A stretch of DNA of 64,000 nucleotides from Schaalia hyovaginalis (GCF_014208035.1 NZ_JACHMK010000001.1:62001-126000), one strand, 5' to 3'. Shown: positions 8,959 to 17,788, numbered from the stretch's first letter. Numbers and translations: made by a program. Notes: generated by a model from the sequence alone, not told the origin.

Positions 8959-9498
8959 TCAGGCCGCGCGGGAGTGGACCTCGACGAGGGTGAGGTCGTT
9001 GACGAGGTCGATCTTGAGGATGCGGGTCTTGAGGACGTCCGCTCCGAGTCTCGCTTCGAGTTCGGCCACGAGTTCCTTCTCGTCGGCGATGGCGCGGTCG
9101 AGCTGGACCTGTTGGCTCCGCTGCGAACCGAGGAGGAGGGAGTCGGCGATGGCGAGAGCGGCGAGGATGAGGGCGATGAGCCCGATGGTCAGCGCATCGG
9201 GAGCGCCCGCCATTCCGCTGAGGAGCCCGATCGACAAGGAGGCGAAGTAGTAGGCGACTTCGCGCTGGCTGATCTCCGAGGAGCGCAGCCGGATGATCGA
9301 GAGGACGCCGAAGAGCCCGAGTCCGAGTCCCGTCGATACCGTGGCCTGCGTGAGGATCATCGTGACGGCGAGGACGCCGATGTTCACTCTGATGAACGCG
9401 GCGACGAGGTCGGCGCGCTTGTGGCGGCGCCAGTAGAGGGGGAGGGCGAGGAGGGTCATCGCGACGAGGTCGATGCCGATCATCGTCAGTGTGGACAT
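8959..9498 (-). CDS. DUF4956 domain membrane protein
   Basis: 179 residues with a GTAAGGAG site before ATG 9498. Four hydrophobic segments fall within residues 1-120 ('MIGIDLVAMTLLALPLYW', 'IRVNIGVLAVTMILTQATV', 'EVAYYFASLSIGLLSGMAG', 'IGLIALILAALAIADSLLL'), and between the second and third is the family signature 'GLFGVLSIIRLRSSEISQRE'. The C-terminal 60 residues form a cytoplasmic alpha/beta tail. In actinobacteria DUF4956 genes usually sit with a VTC-domain polyphosphate polymerase and a carbohydrate-binding or CotH protein. Here only the carbohydrate-binding partner (broken) is next to it, and no VTC gene is in the window. Its function is unknown beyond this association. Confidence 0.85.
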   Translation of the reverse strand: MSTLTMIGIDLVAMTLLALPLYWRRHKRADLVAAFIRVNIGVLAVTMILTQATVSTGLGLGLFGVLSIIRLRSSEISQREVAYYFASLSIGLLSGMAGAPDALTIGLIALILAALAIADSLLLGSQRSQQVQLDRAIADEKELVAELEARLGADVLKTRILKIDLVNDLTLVEVHSRAA

Positions 9499-9517
9499 CG
9501 TGGCTCCTTACGGGTGT

Positions 9518-9535
9518 TCAGATGTCCCTATCTGA
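9518..9535. promoter_or_regulatory. Palindrome upstream of the DUF4956 gene, possible TetR operator
   Basis: TCAGAT-GTCCCT-ATCTGA, a perfect 6-bp inverted repeat with a 6-nt spacer, 20-37 bases upstream of the DUF4956 start and just downstream of a TetR-family gene. Size and symmetry fit a TetR operator; a 5'-UTR hairpin is the alternative. Confidence 0.4.
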
Positions 9536-9615
9536 CCCCGGGAGCCTATGAGGCGTCTGTGAGGAGGTTCTGATGCGCGTGTGCTCCGCCCCCGGGCGGG
9601 GCGGCGGCGCGGATG

Positions 9616-10401
9616 TCAGCCTTGTGCGCCGCCCGAGCCCGCATCCTCGACGAGCCACGTCGCGACGAGGGCGTCGGCGGCCGCGCGGAACTCGGCGGCG
9701 ATGCCGGTGTCGTAGGGGAGGCCGACGAGGGGAGGCTCCTCGGCGGCGCCGCTTCCGGGCGAGGCGGGGGTCGGAGCGCCCTCGGCCCCCGCCAGGGCTC
9801 CCCCTGCCGCCTCGGATCCGGGTTTCTCCTTCTGCGCGCGCCTGTCGGCCCGGGCGCAGAGCATCTGGACCTGAAGGCCGTCGGAGAGGGCGACGAGCGC
9901 GCGGGCGAGCTCCCAGGAGGGCGCGTCCGGGCGGAGGACGCCCTCGGCCTTCCCGTGCTCGAAGGCCCGGGCGAGCACGTTCACCGCCCGGGCGAGGTGA
10001 TCGGCGAACCACGCATGCGCGGGGTGATCGGCTGTGACGACCGCGCCGGTCATCGCGGTGAAGAGGGCGGTGCCCTCGATCTCCTCGACGTTGGAGGCGA
10101 CCAGGGCGCAGAAGGCGTCGAGGACTTCGCGCATGCTCCGATCCCCGTCGAAGACTCCGAGGGAGACCGCTCTCCGGTCGCGCTCGTCGAGGACCGCGGT
10201 GAAGAGCTCCTCCTTGGATCCGAAGTGGTGGAGGAGACCGGGTTTCGTGATGTCGGCGGCGCGGGCGATCGTGGCGAGGGAGGCGCCCTCGTACCCCTTC
10301 TCCCCGAAGACCTTCAGCGCTTCGACGAGGATCCGCGCGCGCTTGTCCTCACTGCCCGCGCGGGGGCGTCCCGGCCTCCGGTCGACGTGTGCTGTTTCCA
10401 T
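9616..10401 (-). CDS. TetR/AcrR family transcriptional regulator
   Basis: 261 residues from ATG 10401 with AGGAGGAG immediately upstream; the long frame above it (to 10677) is a shadow of the GH3 gene end. Residues about 15-60 are a TetR N-terminal helix-turn-helix: 'RARILVEALKVFGEKGYEG', 'SLATIARAADITKPGLLHHF', 'GSKEELFTAVL'. The C-terminal ligand domain is helical and includes an Ala/Pro/Gly-rich insertion (about 190-225) that is unusual for the family. It is on the same strand as and upstream of the DUF4956 gene, so that pair is the likely target together with its own promoter. The ligand is unknown. Confidence 0.88.
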   Translation of the reverse strand: METAHVDRRPGRPRAGSEDKRARILVEALKVFGEKGYEGASLATIARAADITKPGLLHHFGSKEELFTAVLDERDRRAVSLGVFDGDRSMREVLDAFCALVASNVEEIEGTALFTAMTGAVVTADHPAHAWFADHLARAVNVLARAFEHGKAEGVLRPDAPSWELARALVALSDGLQVQMLCARADRRAQKEKPGSEAAGGALAGAEGAPTPASPGSGAAEEPPLVGLPYDTGIAAEFRAAADALVATWLVEDAGSGGAQG

Positions 10402-10481
10402 TGCTCCTCCTTCGCCTCTGCATGCTCGCACATGAGCCCGCGCCTTTCCGAGGACCCGGGGCGGCGGGGCGCTGCGGGGGT

Positions 10482-12821
10482 TCAGGCCCCGCGGGCGGGG
10501 AGCTCGGCGACCATCGCCTCGTACTGGGCCTCGGTGATCGGCATCCCGGGGAAGCGGGAGAGTCGGACGAGCGGCATCGCGCCCATCATCTCGCCGATCT
10601 CGGGGTCCTCGGCGAGGGCGGTGAGCCCGGGGGCGTGCGCTTCGAGGAGGGGGCGGCCGAGGGGGTGGCGAGTCCATTCGGCGAGGGTGGAGTGATCGAC
10701 GAGTTCGGGGTGAGCCGCGTCGGCGAGGACCTCGACTGCGACCGCATGGCGGGAGTCGCGCGAGTGCTCGCCGACGGCGAGGATCCAGCGCCCCTCTTCA
10801 ACGGCCCATCCGTGAGCGGCGGCGTCCCAGTGGGAGAGGGCGCGCCGGGTGATGGGGAGGTCGATCTCGCGCGATTCGCCGGCTTCGAGGCGGAGTTTCG
10901 CGAATCCGGCGAGGGACCTCGGTGCGCGGGCGATGCCGGAGGGCGATTCGCGTCCCACGTAGAGCTGGACGATCTCGGCGCCCGCGCGCTCGCCGAGGTT
11001 CGTCACGCGGACGCGGATGCTCCCGAGGATGTCGCCGTCGGCCGTTCCCCTGGCGTCGAGGCGCTCGGGGATGGAGCGGATCTCGAGGTCGAAGCGCGTG
11101 TAGCCGAGGCCAGAGCCGAAGGGGTGGGCGACGGGTGCGTTCATCGCGTCGAGGCCGCGGTATCCGACGAAGATCCTCTCCCCGTACTCGACGACTCCGG
11201 CCTCGCCGGGGAAGTTGAGTTGGGCGGGGACCTGGGCGAGTTCGGCCGGGAGCGATTCGGCGAGTCGGCCTTCGGGGGCGAGGTCTCCGAGGAGCATGTC
11301 GGCGATGGCCGAGCCCGCGCCCTGGCCTCCGAGCCAGGCCTCGAGGAGGGCGTTGGCGAGCCGTTCCCAGGATTCGACTTCGACGGCCGAACCGTTGGAG
11401 AGGACGACGATGCTGAGGGAGGCCGCTTCGGACACGGCCCGCAGGAGTTCGATCTGCTCGGCGGGCAGTGAGATGTCCGTGCGGTCGTAGCCTTCGGCCT
11501 CCTTCTTGGCGGGCAGGCCGAGGAAGAGGACGGCGGTGCGGCCCTCGGCGAGGGCGACGGCGTTCTCCCTCAGCTCCCGGGGGTCGAGGTCCGCGGTCCC
11601 GTCCTGGTCCTGAACGCCCGCTGCTTCGGCGAGGTGGAAGCCGGGGGCGAAGGCCACGGCTTCCTCGCCGAGGCGTGCGCGCAGCGAGTCGAGGACGGTG
11701 TCGAGGCGGATGGGGTTGACTTGGGAGGATCCTGCGCCCTGGTATCGGGGGGTGCGTGCGAACTCGCCGATGAGGACGAGGGGGTTGTCCTCGGTGAAGG
11801 AGGAGGGGCGCAGCGGGAGTGCGTCGCCGCCCTCGGCCTCCTCGTTGCGCAGGAGGACGGATCCGGCTGCTGCGGCGCGGCGGGCGAGTTCGTGGTGGGC
11901 GCTCGCGTCGAAGTCCTCGCGGGCGGGGGTGCCGGCGGCGCGCAGGATCATGGTGACGATGCGCGTGGCGGCGGCGTCGAGGACGGATTCGTCGAGTTCG
12001 CCTTCGCGGACGGCGCGGACGATCTGCGCGTCGGTGCGTCCGCCGGAGGCGGGCATTTCGAGGTCGAGACCGGCTTCGAGGGCGGGGATGCGCTGGTCGA
12101 CGGCGCCCCAGTCGGAGACGACGAGTCCTTCGAATCCCCATTCCTCGCGGAGGATCTGCGTGAGGAGCTCGCGGTTCTGGGAGGCGTAGGTGCCGTTGAC
12201 CTTGTTGTAGGAGCACATGACGGTCCAGGGCTGGGCTTTGCGGACCGTGGTTTCGAAGGCGGGGAGGTAGATCTCGCGCAGGGTGCGCTCGTCGATGCGG
12301 GCATCGACGCGCATGCGGTCGGTCTCCTGGTTGTTCGCCGCGAAGTGCTTGAGGGAGGCGCCGACGCCTTGGGATTGGACGCCGTCGACGAGGGCGGCGG
12401 CGAGTTCTCCGGACAGGAGGGGGTCTTCGGAGAAGTATTCGAAGTTGCGTCCGCACAGCGGTGAGCGCTTGATGTTGGTGCCGGGGCCGAGGAGGACGGC
12501 GACCCCGTTGGCCTTGGTCTCCTCGCCGAGGGCGACGCCGATCTCGCGGACGAGTTCGGGGTCCCAGGTGGAGCCGAGGTTGGCGGCGGGCGGGAAGCAG
12601 GTGGCGGGGACGGAGGAGTTGAGTCCGAGGTGGTCGGATGCTCCGGCTTGTTTGCGCAGGCCGTGCGGGCCGTCGGTGAGCATGAGCGGGACGAGGCCGA
12701 GGCGTTCGACCCCCTTCGTGTGCCAGAAGTCCCGGCCGGAGGTGAGGGAGGCCTTCTCCTCGAGGGTCATCTCCTCGACGAGGGCGGCGGCGCGGGCGGT
12801 GAGGTCTGCATGTGTACTCAT
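10482..12821 (-). CDS. GH3 family beta-glucosidase, cytoplasmic
   Basis: 779 residues from ATG 12821 behind GAAGGAG; the open frame above it lacks a start and signal. The N-terminal GH3 barrel shows 'MLTDGPHGLRKQAG', 'ERTLREIYLPAFETTVRKA' and 'VMCSYNKVNG', and the nucleophile motif 'GLVVSDWGAV' with Asp237. The (alpha/beta)6 sandwich and a C-terminal fibronectin III-like domain ('NLGERAGAEIVQLYVG') follow. No signal peptide, so it cleaves imported beta-glucosides. It lacks the PA14 insertion of many bacterial GH3 enzymes. It is divergent from an MFS sugar porter with which it shares a 174-bp regulatory region. Confidence 0.9.
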   Translation of the reverse strand: MSTHADLTARAAALVEEMTLEEKASLTSGRDFWHTKGVERLGLVPLMLTDGPHGLRKQAGASDHLGLNSSVPATCFPPAANLGSTWDPELVREIGVALGEETKANGVAVLLGPGTNIKRSPLCGRNFEYFSEDPLLSGELAAALVDGVQSQGVGASLKHFAANNQETDRMRVDARIDERTLREIYLPAFETTVRKAQPWTVMCSYNKVNGTYASQNRELLTQILREEWGFEGLVVSDWGAVDQRIPALEAGLDLEMPASGGRTDAQIVRAVREGELDESVLDAAATRIVTMILRAAGTPAREDFDASAHHELARRAAAAGSVLLRNEEAEGGDALPLRPSSFTEDNPLVLIGEFARTPRYQGAGSSQVNPIRLDTVLDSLRARLGEEAVAFAPGFHLAEAAGVQDQDGTADLDPRELRENAVALAEGRTAVLFLGLPAKKEAEGYDRTDISLPAEQIELLRAVSEAASLSIVVLSNGSAVEVESWERLANALLEAWLGGQGAGSAIADMLLGDLAPEGRLAESLPAELAQVPAQLNFPGEAGVVEYGERIFVGYRGLDAMNAPVAHPFGSGLGYTRFDLEIRSIPERLDARGTADGDILGSIRVRVTNLGERAGAEIVQLYVGRESPSGIARAPRSLAGFAKLRLEAGESREIDLPITRRALSHWDAAAHGWAVEEGRWILAVGEHSRDSRHAVAVEVLADAAHPELVDHSTLAEWTRHPLGRPLLEAHAPGLTALAEDPEIGEMMGAMPLVRLSRFPGMPITEAQYEAMVAELPARGA

Positions 12822-12833
12822 GGCGAGCTCCTT

Positions 12834-12862
12834 CGATCGACACACATATTCTACCGATCGAT
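12834..12862 (-). promoter_or_regulatory. Paired CGATCGA motifs at the GH3 promoter
   Basis: CGATCGA at 12834-12840 and CGATCGAT at 12855-12862, 21 bp apart (two helical turns), one in the promoter spacer and one near the predicted transcript start. This phased arrangement suggests operator half-sites; the regulator is unknown. Confidence 0.35.
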
Positions 12863-12875
12863 AAATAAATAGCAA
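12848..12875 (-). promoter_or_regulatory. Sigma-70-type promoter of the GH3 gene
   Basis: On the minus strand TTGCTA (12870-12875) and TAGAAT (12848-12853) are separated by 16 bp in a locally AT-rich stretch. The predicted start is about 20 bp before the GH3 ribosome binding site. Confidence 0.55.
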
Positions 12876-12955
12876 GGGAGGATCCGGGTCCTCCGACCCT
12901 TCCCACACCCGGAAAAGGGCCCGGGGGCGCGCGAACACGGAAACGCAGCCGGGCG

Positions 12956-12970
12956 TGACACGGCATGTCA
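12956..12970 (+). promoter_or_regulatory. Inverted repeat upstream of the sugar porter
   Basis: TGACA-CGGCA-TGTCA lies 26-40 bases before the porter ATG, between any promoter and the AAGGAG site (12978-12983). It is a candidate operator; the binding protein is unknown. Confidence 0.4.
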
Positions 12971-12995
12971 TACGACTAAGGAGCACTATTGCCAC

Positions 12996-14582
12996 ATGAC
13001 ACACACACTCCCGGGCCCCATCGGCGCCCGCCCCAGCAGGAAGGATCTCGACCGCCTCGTCGAGTCCACGCCCGCCTCGGGCAAGAAGCGGAGCATCGCC
13101 CTCCTCGCAGCGGTCGCCACCTTCGGATCACTGCTCTTCGGCTACGACACGGGCGTCATCGCGGGCGCACTGCCGTACATGTACATGCCCCGGGCCGCAG
13201 GGGGCCTCGGGCTCAACGAGTTCGTCGAAGGCCTCGTCGGCGCGACCCTCGCCGTCGGCGCCGCCCTCGGGGCCATCTTCGGCGGGCGGCTTTCGGACCG
13301 CTACGGCCGCAGGCACAACATCCTCCTCCTCGCGCTGGTCTTCCTCGTGGGCACGCTCGGCTGCACCTTCTCGCCGAACATCCCCGTCCTGCTCCTCTTC
13401 CGCCTGATCCTCGGCTTCGCCGTCGGCGGCGCCTCGGCGACCGTTCCGATCTACCTGTCCGAATCGGCGCCCACTCGCGTGCGCGGACAGCTCGTCGCCC
13501 TCGACCAGTTCATTATCGTCTTCGGCCAGCTCCTCGCATACTCGATGAACGCCGCCCTCGCCCGAGGGCACGGCGGCCCGGAGGTCACCACCGGAACCAG
13601 GGAGTCCCTGTCCTGGGACGCGGCGCAGACGATGAGCGCCCTCGAGATCATCGGCGGCAACGGGCAGGCGTGGCGCTGGATGCTGGTCCTGGCGACGATC
13701 CCCGCGATCCTGCTGTGGATCGGCATGCGGATGATGCCCGAGTCCGGGCGCTGGTACGCGGCGAATCTCCACTACGCCGAGGCGATCGGCTCCCTCAAGC
13801 GGATCCGCGACCCGAAGCTCGACGACATCGGCGCCGAGATCTCGGAGATGATCGAGCTCCACGCCGCCGAGGAGCACGAAGGGAAGTGGTCGCTGCTCCG
13901 GACCCTCTCGGTGAAGTGGACGCGCCGCCTCACCCTCATCGGCATCGGCCTGGCCTGCTTCGACCAGCTGACCGGCATCAACACGGCGATGTACTACCTG
14001 CCGAAGATCCTCCACGCCGCCGGCTTCTCGACGACCGACTCCATCTCCTTGAACGTCATCACCGGCGCCGTGGCCACGATCGGCGCGGCCTTCGGCCTGT
14101 GGCTGGTCGGCAGGCTCCAGCGCCGCCACGTGGGCATCTACCAGGAATCGGGCGTCACCTTCTTCCTGTTCACCCTCGCCCTGGTCTTCGCGTTCGGAAT
14201 CGCGCCGTACACCCTGGCCGACGGGACGATCTCCGCCGAAATCCCCGCGTTCTGGCCCTGGTTGGTCGTGATCCTCGTATCCCTGTTCGTCTTCGCGAAG
14301 CAGTCGGGCACGGTGAACTGGGTGCTCGTATCGGAGATCTTCCCGGCGCGGATCCGCGGAGTCGCTCAGGGCTTCGCAGTGGGGTGCGGATGGCTGATGA
14401 ACGCGGTCGTCTCCTACGTGTTCCCCGTGATGATCACGCACCTCGGAGCGGCATGGACCTACGCCGCTTTCGGGGCGATCAACGTGGTGTCGCTCTGCTT
14501 CTACCTCTTCGTCGTGCCCGAGACGAAAGGGGTCTCACTCGAAAAGCTCGAGGAGGGCTTCGCCTCGAAGTACGGGGTCTGA
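12996..14582 (+). CDS. MFS sugar porter (H+/sugar symporter, XylE/AraE/GalP type)
   Basis: 528 residues, twelve predicted membrane helices. Sugar-porter signatures are present: 'GSLLFGYDTGVIAGALPYM' in helix 1, 'GGRLSDRYGRRHN' (loop 2-3, the MFS A-motif), 'YLSESAPTRVRGQ' (PESPR-like), 'DQLTGINTAMYYLPKIL' (QQxxGxN-like, here DQLTGIN) and 'PETKGVSLEKLEEGF' at the end. It is divergent from the GH3 beta-glucosidase, so it probably imports glucose, a related monosaccharide or a glucoside. Long hydrophilic stretches (about residues 190-225) between helices 5 and 6 are larger than in E. coli porters. The start is the ATG 12 bases after AAGGAG. Confidence 0.92.
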   Translation: MTHTLPGPIGARPSRKDLDRLVESTPASGKKRSIALLAAVATFGSLLFGYDTGVIAGALPYMYMPRAAGGLGLNEFVEGLVGATLAVGAALGAIFGGRLSDRYGRRHNILLLALVFLVGTLGCTFSPNIPVLLLFRLILGFAVGGASATVPIYLSESAPTRVRGQLVALDQFIIVFGQLLAYSMNAALARGHGGPEVTTGTRESLSWDAAQTMSALEIIGGNGQAWRWMLVLATIPAILLWIGMRMMPESGRWYAANLHYAEAIGSLKRIRDPKLDDIGAEISEMIELHAAEEHEGKWSLLRTLSVKWTRRLTLIGIGLACFDQLTGINTAMYYLPKILHAAGFSTTDSISLNVITGAVATIGAAFGLWLVGRLQRRHVGIYQESGVTFFLFTLALVFAFGIAPYTLADGTISAEIPAFWPWLVVILVSLFVFAKQSGTVNWVLVSEIFPARIRGVAQGFAVGCGWLMNAVVSYVFPVMITHLGAAWTYAAFGAINVVSLCFYLFVVPETKGVSLEKLEEGFASKYGV

Positions 14583-14606
14583 GGGGCTTTCGCCCCCGCC
14601 CGCGCG

Positions 14607-14643
14607 GCGCGCCCCGCCCTCGATTCCCGAGGGCGGGGCGCGC
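14607..14643. terminator. Bidirectional terminator, sugar porter / glycerate kinase
   Basis: Perfect 16-bp GC-rich stem GCGCGCCCCGCCCTCG with a 5-nt loop between two convergent genes. Confidence 0.85.
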
Positions 14644-14693
14644 TCCTTCCTCAGAGGATGCCGATCACACCGATTCCCTGAAGAAAACGCTCC

Positions 14694-15803
14694 TCAGCGC
14701 GACTGACGAAGGGCAGCCGCCACCGCGTGGCGGAGGTTCTCGGGCCCGCGCCGCAGGGCCACGGGGAGGGGTTCGTCCGGCGTCGAGATCGCAATGATCC
14801 GCGTCGCCCCGACATCAAGAAGGGTCTCGGCGCCATCCCCGAGCGCACCGGCGAAGACGAGAGCGGGCACGCCGAGTCTGCCCGCGAGCGCGGCGACGCC
14901 GGCCGGGGTCTTCCCCCGCGCGCTCTGCCCGTCGGCCTTCCCCTCGCCCGTGAGGACGAGGTCGGCGCCCTCGATCGTCTCGGCGAGCCCGAGCGCCTCT
15001 GCGACGAGGTCGAGGCCGGGCACGAGCGCGGCCCCGAGGAAGGCGCGCAGCGCGAAGCCGAGCCCACCGGCTGCACCGGATCCGGGCAGTGCGGCGAGAT
15101 CCCAGCGGCCCGAAGCGCGGGCGAAGGTCTCAAGCGCCGCATCGAATGCGGGGACATCCTCAGGCGCGAGGCCCTTCTGAGGGCCGAAAACCGCGCTCGC
15201 GCCCTCCGGCCCGCACAAGGGGTTCGTCACGTCGGAGGCGACGCGCACCTCGACGCCTTCGAAGAGGCGGGCGAGGGCGGAGTCGTCGACGCGGACGACC
15301 CGCAAAAGCTCGAGGGGGGAGGCTCCGACCTCGGCCCCGCCCGCGTCGAGGAGGCGGGCGCCGAGGGCGACGAGCATTCCCGCTCCGGCGTCATTCGTCA
15401 CCGACCCTCCGATCCCGATGAGGAGGCTCCTCGCCCCGCGCGAGAGCGCCTCCCGGATGAGGATCCCCAATCCGCGGGTGTTCGCCGGGTCGATCCTGCG
15501 GTCCTGCGGGGCGATGAGCTCGAGGCCCGAGCAGGACGCGACGTCGAGGACCGCCCGGTCTTCGGCGAGCCGGTAGGCGGCGCGAATCGGCCGCCCGAGC
15601 GCGTCGAGCGTATCGACCTCTACCGCTTCGGCGTCCCACGCCTGCCCGATGGCGTCGGTGAATCCCTCGCCCCCGTCCGACATCGGGACGAGCACGCATT
15701 CGGCATCGGGCAGGGCGTCGTGGACGCCGAGTTCCATTGCGCGGGCCGCCTGAAGAGCGGTCATCGATTCCTTGAAGGAGTCGGGGGCGCAGACGATGCG
15801 CAT
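14694..15803 (-). CDS. Glycerate kinase (type II, GlxK/GarK family)
   Basis: 369 residues from ATG 15803, which has GGAGG six bases upstream; the in-frame GTG at 15815 overlaps that site. The family signature opens the protein: 'RIVCAPDSFKESMTALQAA' with 'VPMSDGGEGF' at about 47-56. 'VLDVASCSGLELI', 'GLGILIREAL', 'IGIGGSVTNDAGAGMLVALG' and the late 'VLTGEGKADGQSARGKTP' are all GlxK-type. It phosphorylates D-glycerate to 2- or 3-phosphoglycerate. It stands alone between convergent terminators, so the source of glycerate is not indicated by context. Confidence 0.93.
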   Translation of the reverse strand: MRIVCAPDSFKESMTALQAARAMELGVHDALPDAECVLVPMSDGGEGFTDAIGQAWDAEAVEVDTLDALGRPIRAAYRLAEDRAVLDVASCSGLELIAPQDRRIDPANTRGLGILIREALSRGARSLLIGIGGSVTNDAGAGMLVALGARLLDAGGAEVGASPLELLRVVRVDDSALARLFEGVEVRVASDVTNPLCGPEGASAVFGPQKGLAPEDVPAFDAALETFARASGRWDLAALPGSGAAGGLGFALRAFLGAALVPGLDLVAEALGLAETIEGADLVLTGEGKADGQSARGKTPAGVAALAGRLGVPALVFAGALGDGAETLLDVGATRIIAISTPDEPLPVALRRGPENLRHAVAAALRQSR

Positions 15804-15880
15804 GGGTGCCTCCACGTGTTCGGCGTGTCGTATTCACGCTAGTCGGGCGGGGCGCTCACGTCCTCGGAACCCGTACGAGC

Positions 15881-15916
15881 GCGCGGCGGAGGGGAGCTCG
15901 CTCCCCTCCGCCGCGC
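15881..15916 (-). terminator. Terminator hairpin after the MmsA-type gene
   Basis: Perfect 16-bp stem GCGCGGCGGAGGGGAG with loop CTCG, 50 bases past the MmsA stop codon. No T-run. Confidence 0.7.
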
Positions 15917-15965
15917 ATCGCGATCGACTCCGATCCCCGATCAGCGGGGCCTCGTCGAGGCCGAC

Positions 15966-17459
15966 TCACTCCTCCCGCTGGAAGGACATCGTCGCCGCGT
16001 AGGTCTTCTCGGAGGGCCAGCGCTCCGTGATCGCCTTCGCTCGCGTGTAGAAGCGGACGCCCTCGGGCCCGTGGATGTGGGTGTCGCCCAGGAGCGAGTC
16101 CTTCCATCCCCCGAAGGAGTAGTAGGCGACCGGGGTCGGGATCGGGACGTTGACGCCGACCATGCCGGCCTCGACGTCGAGGGTGAAGCGGCGGGCGACA
16201 CCGCCGTCGTTCGTGAAGATCGCCGAGCCATTCCCGAAGGGGGAGGAGTTGACGATGCTGATCGCTTCCTCGTAGCTGTCAGCGTGGACGATCGTGAGGA
16301 CCGGCCCGAAGACCTCTTCGGAGTAGAGGGGGGCGTCGACACCGACGCCGTCGACGATGGTCGGTCCGAGGAAGAAGCCCTTCTCGTGCCCGGGGATGAC
16401 GAGGGGACGCCCGTCGAGGACGATGTCGGCGCCACGCGCCTCGGCGTCGTCGATGAGACCGGTGATGCGGGCCTTCGCGGCCGCGGAGATCACCGGGCCC
16501 ATCTCGACGCCCTCGTCCATGCCGTATCCGACGCGGATCTTTTCGGCGTGGGCGCGAACGCGGCGAGCGAGGTCGGGGCCGATGCCGCCGACGGCGACGA
16601 CGACGGGGAGGGCCATGCAGCGTTCCCCGGCGGCGCCGAAGGCGGCCGCGGAGATGTGCTGAGCGGCGAAGTCGAGGTCGGCGTCGGGCATGACGATCGC
16701 GTGGTTATTCGCACCGCCGAGAGCCTGGACGCGCTTGCCGTGCGTTGTTCCGACTTCCTGGACGATCCGCGCGACGGGGGTCGAGCCGACGAAGGAGATC
16801 GCGTCGATGCCGGGATGGCGGAGGATGCCGTCGACGAGGGTTCGATTGCCTGAGACGACGTTGAAGACGCCGTCGGGGAGTCCGGCCTCCTTGTAGAGGC
16901 GGGCAGTGAGGAGCGCGGCCGAGGGGGTCGGGGATGCCGGCTTGAGGACGACCGCGTTGCCGGTCGCGATGGCGATCGGGTGCATCCACATGGGGACCAT
17001 CGCGGGGAAGTTGAAGGGGCAGATGCCGGCGACGACGCCGACGGGCTGGCGGAGCGTGTGGATGTCGACACCGGTGGAGATGTCGAAGGAGAACTCGCCT
17101 TTGAGGGCGACGTTGATCGCAGTCGCGAAGTCGAGGGTCTCGCGGCCGCGCTGGATTTCGCCGATCGCGTCGGAGTAGTTCTTGCCGTGCTCGGAGACGA
17201 TGAGCCGCGCCATCTCGTCTTGGTGCTCGAGGACGAGCTCACGCATGCGGAACATGATCGCGGTCCGCTTGGCGAGGGAGACCTTCGCCCACTCCTTCTG
17301 GGCGCGGCGGGCGACCTCGACTGCGTGGTCGAGGTCGGCGGCCGAAGCCTCGAGCAGTTCGCCGGTCTTCTCCCCCGTGCCGGGGTCGATGATGTCGCGG
17401 ACGCCGACGGGGTCACCGGCGTATTCGGCTCCGTCGATCCAGTGCTTCACAGTGTTCAT
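15966..17459 (-). CDS. mmsA: CoA-acylating methylmalonate-semialdehyde dehydrogenase
   Basis: 497 residues, full length for MmsA/IolA. It has 'GICPFNFPAMVPMWMHPIAI' (NAD-binding and oxyanion region), 'LGGANNHAIVMPDADLD', and the catalytic cysteine in 'FGAAGERCMALPVVVAVG'. The absence of the usual general-base Glu is expected, since 'ALGGANNHA' replaces the E-L-G-G motif in the CoA-dependent subgroup. The enzyme converts malonate- or methylmalonate-semialdehyde to acetyl- or propionyl-CoA in inositol or valine breakdown. No iol or valine genes are nearby, so its physiological substrate is open. It is divergent from a GntR regulator whose promoter region carries a TTTGT/ACAAA palindrome. Confidence 0.92.
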   Translation of the reverse strand: MNTVKHWIDGAEYAGDPVGVRDIIDPGTGEKTGELLEASAADLDHAVEVARRAQKEWAKVSLAKRTAIMFRMRELVLEHQDEMARLIVSEHGKNYSDAIGEIQRGRETLDFATAINVALKGEFSFDISTGVDIHTLRQPVGVVAGICPFNFPAMVPMWMHPIAIATGNAVVLKPASPTPSAALLTARLYKEAGLPDGVFNVVSGNRTLVDGILRHPGIDAISFVGSTPVARIVQEVGTTHGKRVQALGGANNHAIVMPDADLDFAAQHISAAAFGAAGERCMALPVVVAVGGIGPDLARRVRAHAEKIRVGYGMDEGVEMGPVISAAAKARITGLIDDAEARGADIVLDGRPLVIPGHEKGFFLGPTIVDGVGVDAPLYSEEVFGPVLTIVHADSYEEAISIVNSSPFGNGSAIFTNDGGVARRFTLDVEAGMVGVNVPIPTPVAYYSFGGWKDSLLGDTHIHGPEGVRFYTRAKAITERWPSEKTYAATMSFQREE

Positions 17460-17694
17460 CGGTTCTTTCTCAACTCTCGTGTCCTCGGATCGGTCTGCCC
17501 GATCCCTTGGCGGGACCTTCGCGCGGCGGTCGGCGTCGACCGTGCTGCGGAGTTCCCCGGTCTCGGCGGGAGGGTCCCGTCGGGGGTCTATGTCATCTCG
17601 GGTGAGGGTCGTGGTCTGAACGGTGCTTCGGGCGAACCGCTGCGTTCATCCGACCTCCTTTCCCTTCTCCTTCGACGGAGGCTTGTACTCTGTT

Positions 17695-17724
17695 ATTGTC
17701 ACTTCAACATCGCAGAGATGTCAA
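17695..17724 (-). promoter_or_regulatory. Promoter candidate of mmsA
   Basis: On the minus strand a perfect TTGACA (17719-17724) is followed after 18 bp by GACAAT (17695-17700). The 5' UTR would be over 200 bases. Confidence 0.5.
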
Positions 17725-17725
17725 T

Positions 17726-17740
17726 CTTTGTGCGAACAAA
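17726..17740. promoter_or_regulatory. Candidate GntR operator (copy 1)
   Basis: CTTTGTGCGAACAAA contains the palindrome TTTGT-GCGA-ACAAA, placed just upstream of the mmsA -35 and about 50 bases before the gntR start. A 13-of-15 match occurs at 23205-23219 upstream of the fucosidase/importer operon. Confidence 0.5.
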
Positions 17741-17788
17741 TTGAGACAATGGCAACGAACACTTCTCCCGCACCTTGGAGGTGCTGAC

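Larger units (their letters stand above)
17460..17788. other. Divergent regulatory region mmsA / gntR
   Basis: 329 bases without a gene. The mmsA-proximal 200 bases are GC-rich and featureless. The gntR-proximal 110 bases are clearly AT-richer and hold the promoter and operator candidates listed separately. Confidence 0.6.
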
